Assembly: GCA_001767455.1 (NCBI GenBank)
Contig: MELC01000060.1
Span: 87,484-151,483, forward strand
Length of the DNA: 64,000 nt
Reading direction: 5' to 3'
Origin: Acidobacteria bacterium RIFCSPLOWO2_12_FULL_66_21
GTDB taxonomy: Bacteria; Acidobacteriota; Vicinamibacteria; Vicinamibacterales; 2-12-FULL-66-21
Below the pieces are notes generated by a model. The model ran no database searches. It was not told the origin of the DNA and worked only from the letters and a program-made list of their open reading frames with translations. This document shows positions 59,591 through 64,000 of the stretch, one piece after another. A program made the position numbers and the translations under genes. How positions within the stretch are numbered: the stretch's first letter is position 1; the number at the start of each line of letters is the position of its first letter.

Positions 59591-60012
59591 CTACTGGCCG
59601 GCGACGATGCCGTGAAAGTAGACGAGCGGACGCTGCCGCCGCATCGCGAGGCGAAGGCCGACATTGTCGTGGTGCTGCGGATCCCTCCCGCGATACCTGT
59701 GCAGGAGGCCGTCGGTCGTCATTAGATCATCGTAAGGGCGTGTCGCGTCGTCTTCGACAGGCGTCGTTGTGATGCTCTGGAGGCGCAGCACGACGATGCC
59801 GGCGTACTGGTCCGGCGGGAATCGCACGGTGTTCGAAAAGTCCTTGTCGAGCGTGATCAGGATCCGCGTTCGGCTCGTGCGGCATCAATCACCGCGGCGT
59901 CGGGTGCGGAACACAGGTCTTCATCGAGAACTGTCCGCGCATCACACCCCTGCTCATGGGCCATTCTGGCGTGCCGCGCACCGAGGTTCTCGTCCAGCTT
60001 CAAGAGCAACAT
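59591..60012 (-). pseudogene. DUF5615 (PIN-like) gene with one-base frameshift
   Basis: From the ATG at 60012 the frame reads MLLLKLDENLGARHARMAHEQ...VIDAARAER and then meets a stop. In the next phase it continues R-ILITLDKDFSNTVRFPPDQYAGIVVLRL, the rest of a DUF5615 protein. One missing base in GAACGCGGATCC explains the break. Past VLRLQS the original C-terminus is replaced by a repeated segment (MTTDGLLHRYRGRDPQH...). The family is a PIN-like toxin partner of DUF433. Confidence 0.75.
59641..59723. repeat. 83-bp direct repeat, copy 1
   Basis: Nearly identical (five differences) to 60348-60430. It encodes HRYRGRDPQHHDNVGLRLAM on the minus strand, similar to the end of FGE-sulfatase/C-lectin-fold proteins. 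Confidence 0.85.
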
Positions 60013-60019
60013 CGAACCC

Positions 60020-60109
60020 TACCCAGATGCGGTGCCCCCTGATGCACGGTTTGCCGAAGCACACATTCGGGTCAATCGAAATGCGCCGAAGCAGTTCTTC
60101 ATGCGTCAT
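60020..60109 (-). pseudogene. Truncated DUF433 antitoxin gene
   Basis: ATG at 60109; 30 codons (MTHEELLRRISIDPNVCFGK, PCIRGHRIWV) match the start of DUF433 proteins, then the frame runs directly into the DUF5615 gene start. The rest of DUF433 (about 45 codons) is deleted. Confidence 0.7.
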
Positions 60110-60233
60110 CGACGTTGCTCCCATGGGCTCGGTTTCTCTGACGTCTTGTCGCCGCACCACCGGATCCGGCGAACAGGCACGAAGGCACGCTGCCCGCGGC
60201 ACACCGGATCGTCCCCGACCCCGGACAATGAAT

Positions 60234-60322
60234 GACGATGCCATCGTCTGGCGAAAAGCGCAAGAGCGCTCGAGACGACGAGCCATCGTCTGCGGGACCG
60301 GGTCAACAGTGGCAGATTCTGC
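60234..60322. repeat. Shared leader module (copy D)
   Basis: GACGATGCCATCGTC (60234-60248) and GCAGATTCTGC (60312-60322) with CGGGACCGGGTCAACAGTG between. It lies upstream of the truncated DUF433 gene. Confidence 0.8.
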
Positions 60323-60347
60323 GATACAGCGGCCATGAAGGGCTGGG

Positions 60348-60430
60348 TCATTGCGAGGCGAAGGCCGACGTTGTCGGGGTGCTGCGGATCCCTCCCGCGA
60401 TACCTGTACAGGAGTCCGTCGGTCGTCATT
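60348..60430. repeat. 83-bp direct repeat, copy 2
   Basis: Second copy of the 59641-59723 repeat, following leader copy D. Confidence 0.85.
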
Positions 60431-60542
60431 GCGCTGTGGGTGAACAGCGACGGTGACGAAGCGAGGTCGCGGAGCGGGAGCGCGACGGGTGGGGTCGTCG
60501 CTTAATGGCAGAGTCAGAAATCGCGATCTGGTCCAGGCTCTC

Positions 60543-60561
60543 GGGCGCAGATTCTGCGCCC
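60543..60561. repeat. Extended palindrome GGGCGCAGATTCTGCGCCC (copy E)
   Basis: The GCAGATTCTGC motif here is extended to a perfect 19-base palindrome; it lies upstream of the coiled-coil gene. Confidence 0.75.
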
Positions 60562-60713
60562 TTGCCCCTCATCGGCGGAGAGATTCGGCGGTTCCTCTCG
60601 TGTTTACTGCCGGCACGAACCGTGCTGATGCCGTTCGCACCCGCATGCGCCTGCGCCGCGCTGACGCGGCGGAGGGAGCCAGGACGATGGTAAACTCCCG
60701 GAAAGGCGGAGCG

Positions 60714-61199
60714 ATGGCGGCAACAGACGACCTCGACGTTCGAGTCCAGCGTGTAGAGAGCAAGATCGACGCGCTCGGTGTGTCGGTGGATGAGATGTCG
60801 GCCGAACACCGTGACCACACCACGTTCGCCGTTGAGCGCCTGGCGACGGAGTTGCGCGAGCGGTTCGACGGCGTGGACACTCGGTTCGACGGCGTGGACA
60901 CTCGGTTCGATGGCGTGGACGCTCGGTTCAACGCCGTCGACGCTCGGTTCAACGCCGTCGACGCTCGGTTCGACATCGTCGACAGCCGGTTGGAACGGAT
61001 CGAGGCGAAATTCGACGCCGTTCAAGAGCGGATCGATAGCGTCGACGCGCGATTTCGCACTGTGCTCGCGCGGTTCGATGGAAGCGACGCTCGCCTCGAA
61101 ACGATCGATGTGCGCTTCACGCGCCTGGAACGGAAGGTGGACCGGATCCTCGACCACCTGCTGCCGGGTGCAACTGCGGATACCAGGAGGCGCCCATGA
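60714..61199 (+). CDS. Coiled-coil protein with heptad repeats, 161 aa
   Basis: ATG at 60714 after GGCGGAG (an upstream ATG at 60687 is possible). The middle part repeats RFDGVDT/RFNAVDA seven-residue units six times (encoded by 21-bp tandem repeats near 60868-60985), then RLERIEAKFDAVQERIDSVD. This predicts a long parallel coiled coil. No membrane segment or catalytic motif is seen. Its stop overlaps the start of the DnaA-domain-I gene (ATGA), suggesting that the two products work together. Function unknown. Confidence 0.65.
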   Translation: MAATDDLDVRVQRVESKIDALGVSVDEMSAEHRDHTTFAVERLATELRERFDGVDTRFDGVDTRFDGVDARFNAVDARFNAVDARFDIVDSRLERIEAKFDAVQERIDSVDARFRTVLARFDGSDARLETIDVRFTRLERKVDRILDHLLPGATADTRRRP

Positions 61200-61438
61200 A
61201 CAACGAGAACATCTGGGACACGTTGGTGCCGGTGCTCCAGGCAAGGGTCGATCGGGTCCGGTTCTATACATGGTTCAAGGACTTGAGCTTCGTCTCGGAT
61301 GACGGCGCAACCTTGCGCCTGCGCGGACCAAACGGGCTCTACTGTGACTTCTTCCAGCACAGGTTCGCGCCGATCGTCCACGAGGTCCTTGCGGAGTTCG
61401 GGCGAGCAGGGACGAACCTGGTGGTGAGGCCGGACTAG
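61196..61438 (+). CDS. Stand-alone DnaA domain-I-like protein, 80 aa
   Basis: The 80 residues IWDTLVPVLQARVDRVRFYTWFKDLSFVSDDGATLRLRGPNGLYCDFFQHRFAPIVHEVLAEFG match the N-terminal oligomerisation and helicase-contact domain of DnaA (pattern W...L...v...FyTWFk...f..ddg.tL.l.vPn.f..dw). The ATPase and DNA-binding domains are absent; it ends with its own stop. It overlaps the coiled-coil gene by four bases. It might interact with DnaA or with the DnaA-like ATPase encoded at 56418. Confidence 0.7.
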   Translation: MNNENIWDTLVPVLQARVDRVRFYTWFKDLSFVSDDGATLRLRGPNGLYCDFFQHRFAPIVHEVLAEFGRAGTNLVVRPD

Positions 61439-61450
61439 GCGCACACGATC

Positions 61451-61645
61451 CTACCTGCCCATCGTCTGCGGGACCGGGGCAACAGTGGCGGATTCTGCGA
61501 CGTGACCCGCCGTGAAGTCGACATCGCCGCAGTAGACGAACGGCGCCGAGCCGCCGCCAAGTAGCTCCTTAAACTGGAAGGCGGCCATGCGAACGCGGAG
61601 ATCCAAGTCATCGATCATGATGCAAGCGTGAATGTCACGTTCCAA
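61451..61645 (-). pseudogene. N-terminal remnant of HNH-type nuclease gene
   Basis: The frame HACIMIDDLDLRVRMAAFQF resembles the start of HNH restriction proteins (DLDLRVRMAAF...), then diverges (FKELLGGGSAPFVYCGD) and runs through leader copy F. It could be the missing front part of the HNH copies at 59253 and 63801. Confidence 0.4.
61458..61498. repeat. Shared leader module (copy F)
   Basis: CCCATCGTCTGCGGGACCGG then GCGGATTCTGC (61488-61498). It shares the CGGGACCGGGNCAACAGTGG spacer with copy D. Confidence 0.8.
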
Positions 61646-61694
61646 AGACCTGAATTTAGTCTGGTCTGCGACGAGAGTCGAGCCCCCTCACACT

Positions 61695-61863
61695 TCAAGC
61701 GTCTTCCTCGAAAAGCTCACTGAAGCACGCCGGCGCGAACGAGTGGAACGGCACGAGGCGTTTTGGCGCCACGGCCCGCGCGAGGCGCTGGAGGTCCGGC
61801 AGGTAGGCGTGCCCTGACGCGTGGTGCGTGACGAACAGCAGGATCTTCGAGCCGCGCTGGGTT
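61695..61863 (-). pseudogene. C-terminal fragment of an MBL-fold hydrolase gene
   Basis: Minus strand: SKILLFVTHHASGHAYLPDL, QRLARAVAPKRLVPFHSFAP and ACFSELFEEDA, then stop. This is the C-terminal end of beta-CASP/MBL-fold metallohydrolases (HxSGHAxxxDL, VPxH). A stop lies just upstream, and leader copy G is 13 bases further, so only the last 56 codons survive. Confidence 0.6.
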
Positions 61864-61875
61864 CAGTCACACGAT

Positions 61876-61889
61876 GACGATGGCATCGC
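61876..61889. repeat. Shared palindrome GACGATGGCATCGC (copy G)
   Basis: Upstream of the MBL fragment on the minus strand. Confidence 0.65.
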
Positions 61890-61903
61890 TTCCGTCAGGG
61901 CGA

Positions 61904-62353
61904 TCAGGCCGTTCGCCGGCGGCGGGGTCTCGTGCGTGTGGCAGGCTTGGCGACGCGCTTCGGGCGCAGCGTCACGGTCTTCCGGGCCGCGCCACGGGAG
62001 CGCTTCTGGAGGTGGGTGATGATCTCACTGATATCGTCGTGACACTCTTTGGCGAGCGCGCGACGGATCGCGTGAATCTCTTCGAGGATGGGGTCCTTCC
62101 GCATGTCAGTCGGCTCCGAGTTCTTACGAAAGAGAATCACTGACGGCTTCGACGCGGAACGGGTGGCAAGCAACGTCCCGAAATCCGTATCTGCCGAGAC
62201 GACAATCCGATCGTCGGCGGCAGCATGATCCAAGATCACCTCATCGTCTGACCCATGCAGCCCAATCCCTCGGACATGCAGGCCGTCGTGACCGGCCTGC
62301 TGTAGGCGGATCGCCAGATCCGGCGAGAGGGCATTGTCGACCAGGAACCTCAT
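61904..62353 (-). CDS. DUF5615 PIN-like protein fused to a second small protein
   Basis: 149 residues. The first 75 (MRFLVDNALSPDLAIRLQQA, GLHGSDDEVILDHAAADDR, VVSADTDFGTLL, PSVILFRK) are a DUF5615 PIN-like domain with its acidic residues. The normal C-terminus is replaced at about residue 80 by MRKDPILEEIHAIRRALAKE and a basic tail, which looks like a separate antitoxin-type protein with its own ATG (62104) and GGAG site. This appears to be an in-frame fusion of two cassettes. The ATG overlaps the DUF433 stop (ATGA). Confidence 0.75.
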   Translation of the reverse strand: MRFLVDNALSPDLAIRLQQAGHDGLHVRGIGLHGSDDEVILDHAAADDRIVVSADTDFGTLLATRSASKPSVILFRKNSEPTDMRKDPILEEIHAIRRALAKECHDDISEIITHLQKRSRGAARKTVTLRPKRVAKPATRTRPRRRRTA

Positions 62354-62580
62354 TCGCCGGCGGCGAGAGGCAGCGCCCGTTCTCGGACCGCCTCGGCAGC
62401 GAAGAGCAGCGCCTCGCGGATGTCCTCGGCTTCGAGATCAGGGTAGAGGGTGAGAATCTCCTGCGGCGCCTGTCCTTCGGCGACGAGCGCGACGATGGTG
62501 GCGACTGGGATCCGAAGTCCACGCAGGCACGGGATTCCTCCCATCTGGCGGGGGCTGGTCGTCACTCGCTTGAACGGCAT
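62350..62580 (-). CDS. DUF433 antitoxin-type protein
   Basis: A 76-residue DUF433 protein: GGIPCLRGLRIPVATIVALVAEGQAPQEILTLYPDLEAEDIREALLFAAE. The family has a winged-helix-like fold and is the partner of DUF5615 PIN-like toxins; the pair is coupled here by a four-base overlap. Leader copy H lies 35-75 bases upstream. In contrast to the broken pair at 59591-60109, both genes are complete at their 5' ends. Confidence 0.85.
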   Translation of the reverse strand: MPFKRVTTSPRQMGGIPCLRGLRIPVATIVALVAEGQAPQEILTLYPDLEAEDIREALLFAAEAVRERALPLAAGE

Positions 62581-62614
62581 AGGACTCTATTGTAGCCCTG
62601 GAGTCCCAGAGATG

Positions 62615-62655
62615 CACCATGCGGCGGCCGCCGAAATCAACATGGCAGATTCTGC
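62615..62655. repeat. Shared leader module (copy H)
   Basis: CATGCGGCGGCCGCCGAAAT, CAACATG and GCAGATTCTGC (62645-62655). The GGCGGCCGAAATCAATATGG spacer is shared with copies C and I. Confidence 0.85.
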
Positions 62656-62855
62656 AATGCGCAGCGGTCTACCCCGCCGCCATCCCGGCCGATGTCTCGA
62701 GAATGACGCCTTGCCCCACGCGAGCGAGCTGCATCTTGCAGCCGGCGGGCAAGCCATCCTCAGTCTCTCCCCCCAGCCGACGAGTGCGATAAGCTTACCG
62801 CCCGAACCCGCCGCCCAGGACGAACCAATGTATGTGAAACGGCAGGCGTGGCGGG

Positions 62856-63038
62856 ATGCTTTTCCGGGAACTCGAACATGATCGCTTCTGCGAACTTGCT
62901 GAGGCCGCGAAAGTGTCGCGGGACGAGATCGACCGCGCCTTGGACGAGGACGGGCACGCGAAGCTGCGCGAAGGCGCGCACCACACGATGCTGATCCTGC
63001 AAATGCCTGTGTTCGCCGTGAGAGGATGGCTGAAGTAG
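62856..63038 (+). CDS. Hypothetical small protein, 60 aa
   Basis: A short frame with genuine-looking codon use: MLFRELEHDRFCELAEAAKV, SRDEIDRALDEDGHAKLREG, then MPVFAVRGWLK. It is rich in E/D/R and contains no recognised domain. It is the only plus-strand candidate between DUF433 and ORF6N. It may be a fragment; the start has no clear ribosome-binding site. The surrounding bases 62660-63149 show nothing else I can support. Confidence 0.3.
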   Translation: MLFRELEHDRFCELAEAAKVSRDEIDRALDEDGHAKLREGAHHTMLILQMPVFAVRGWLK

Positions 63039-63149
63039 ATTGCGTCGCCGAGGTCAGGCTCCGCACTTCACCGGTCGTAAAGGTTCGCGCGCGGAACGAC
63101 ACGTGACAGGTCTGGTCATACGCCGCCCTTTCGCCTCATAGTGACTTCT

Positions 63150-63683
63150 TCAAGGCATCAGTCGACCGACACCGCGGAACCCGATCGTGCGCTTCGGCGG
63201 GCGCGAGGGCGTCATCAGCTCGCGGATCGCCTGAAACACCGCGCGAAACTGACTATCGTACTTCTGCTCGAGCGCATCGAGCTTCCTGGCCAACTCCTCG
63301 TTTGCGCCGAGCATGCGTCGCAGCTGGACGAACGCGCGCATGATTTCGATGTTCACGCGCACCGCGCGCGGACTCCGCAACACGCTCGACAACATGGCCA
63401 CGCCCTGTTCGGTGAAGGCCTTCGGGAGGTACTTGCGGTGCCGGCCACGGCCGACGTCTAAGGTCACAGTTTGTGACCTTAAAGATCTGGCTTCCTCCCG
63501 GGTCAGCTGGAACATGAAATCCGCAGGAAATCGCTCCTTGTTCCGTCTCACGGCCTGATTCAAAACCTTCACTTCGACGCCATACAGCGTCGCCAAGTCG
63601 GAATCGAGCATGACGTTCTGACTGCGGACTCTCAGGACCGCACGCTGAATCCTCTCAACATCAACCAGAGTCTTCGCCTCCAT
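63150..63683 (-). CDS. ORF6N-domain protein (phage antirepressor-like)
   Basis: A 177-residue protein. The N-terminal ORF6N DNA-binding domain (VDVERIQRAVLRVRSQNVMLDSDLATLYGVEVKVLNQAVRRN, FPADFMFQLTREEA, RKYLPKAFTEQGVAMLSSVLRS) is followed by a helical C-terminus (LDALEQKYDSQFRAVFQAIRELM). ORF6N proteins derive from phage antirepressors and are common in mobile DNA. The start ATG at 63683 lies 11 bases from the palindrome GACGATGCCATCGTC, which here could act as operator. A 5' fragment of a second copy marks the left edge of the array at 56246. Confidence 0.88.
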   Translation of the reverse strand: MEAKTLVDVERIQRAVLRVRSQNVMLDSDLATLYGVEVKVLNQAVRRNKERFPADFMFQLTREEARSLRSQTVTLDVGRGRHRKYLPKAFTEQGVAMLSSVLRSPRAVRVNIEIMRAFVQLRRMLGANEELARKLDALEQKYDSQFRAVFQAIRELMTPSRPPKRTIGFRGVGRLMP

Positions 63684-63693
63684 CGTTGACGAC

Positions 63694-63738
63694 GACGATG
63701 CCATCGTCGGCGGCCGAAATCGATATGGCAGAATCTGC
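63694..63738. repeat. Shared leader module (copy I)
   Basis: GACGATGCCATCGTC, the spacer GGCGGCCGAAATCGATATG and GCAGAATCTGC, directly upstream of ORF6N. It is the most complete copy. Confidence 0.9.
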
Positions 63739-63800
63739 AATCCAGGGTTGGGCGCGATACAGGAAGTCGAACCGTGGATTGCGGAGCGAGCTACCGCTTC

Positions 63801-64000
63801 TCACGCGAGTCTTCGAAACATCGAATATCGCTCTTCGAGGAATTCACGTCTGGGCCAGGCGCCGTGTCGGGTGGGCAATTGGATCCGCTGACCATGGAAG
63901 CCCTGGATGCCATGAATCAGCATCGGTCCGTCGATCTCCGTCAGGACGTCGGGTCTGACCTCGATGACGTAATCCGGGGTGACGCCCAGAATGTGCGCGT
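63801..64000 (-). CDS. HNH endonuclease, second copy (5' outside the window)
   Basis: The last 65 codons read HILGVTPDYVIEVRPDVLTE... to PRREFLEERYSMFRRLA and stop at 63801, nearly identical to the HNH gene ending at 59253. The H-N-H residues lie beyond the window edge, so it is not known whether this copy is full length. Together the two copies form the core of the 307-bp direct repeat. Confidence 0.7.
   Translation of the reverse strand, partial: AHILGVTPDYVIEVRPDVLTEIDGPMLIHGIQGFHGQRIQLPTRHGAWPRREFLEERYSMFRRLA

Larger units (their letters stand above)
63694..64000. repeat. Large direct repeat, copy 2 (continues past window)
   Basis: Matches 59147-59453 over the whole length available. 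Confidence 0.95.

Noticed and set aside
59641..60430. Diversity-generating retroelement (template/variable repeat pair)
   Set aside because: The two 83-bp copies differ at five positions that are not confined to adenines, and no reverse transcriptase is visible.
56230..64000. Classical integron
   Set aside because: No integrase gene, no GTTRRRY core sites recognised, and the repeats sit upstream of genes as leaders rather than as attC sites downstream of each.

Overview
The window is high-GC, gene-dense bacterial chromosome with no rRNA or tRNA that I can see. The gene types suggest a member of the Acidobacteriota, probably the Vicinamibacteria lineage. These are a TonB-dependent receptor with an N-terminal carboxypeptidase-regulatory domain, a DUF1549/DUF1553 + DUF1501 + PPC-domain cluster, two Ser/Thr kinases fused to WD40-like propellers, a very large sortilin-type BNR protein and an M14 peptidase. 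The taxonomic call is inference from gene content, not from a marker gene.

Layout. 1-7.1 kb: the 3' part of a polytopic CPBP-type protease, a RodZ-like protein, a TonB-dependent receptor and an outer-membrane barrel protein. 7.5-16.8 kb: a translationally coupled minus-strand cluster RidA -> DUF1549/1553 -> DUF1501 -> PPC-domain protein, then the BNR protein. 16.9-24.3 kb: two membrane-anchored Ser/Thr kinases flank a STAS-domain protein, a 49-residue zinc-ribbon-like protein and a peroxiredoxin whose peroxidatic position is an in-frame TGA, most likely selenocysteine. 24.7-27.6 kb: an oxidoreductase is coupled to an exported kinase-fold protein and an exported PPP-type phosphatase. 27.8-40.4 kb: a sigma-70 factor with a coupled partner, HMG-CoA-lyase-like and Kbl/BioF-like enzymes, a 7Fe-type ferredoxin, the M14 peptidase, an RlmL-like methyltransferase and an ABC-F ATPase. 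40.4-47.1 kb: addB-addA recombination nucleases. 47.4-50.6 kb: an ECF sigma / anti-sigma / two Spy-CpxP-like proteins stress module. 51.0-56.1 kb: small zinc proteins, two WYL regulators, Uma2, VOC, a helix-hairpin-helix protein and a tetraheme cytochrome.

56.2-64.0 kb is a different kind of DNA: an accessory array of short, mostly minus-strand toxin/antitoxin-like and nuclease-like cassettes. It holds ORF6N, PIN/antitoxin, Fic, HNH twice and DUF433/DUF5615 twice, plus DnaA-like pieces on the plus strand and many truncated, frameshifted or fused fragments. The same short palindromes (GACGATGSCATCGTC and GCRGAWTCTGC) recur in front of unrelated cassettes, and about 307 bp with the end of the HNH gene is present twice. 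No integrase or transposase is visible. I regard this shared-leader cassette array as the best candidate for an undescribed system.

Two genome-wide themes also stand out. Several families of short palindromic repeats, often flanked by locus-specific heptamer arrays, are scattered between genes, and some lie in frame inside genes (addA, addB, M14 peptidase). Many genes have a TANNNT -10 box only 6-12 nt before the start codon, which suggests widespread leaderless transcripts.
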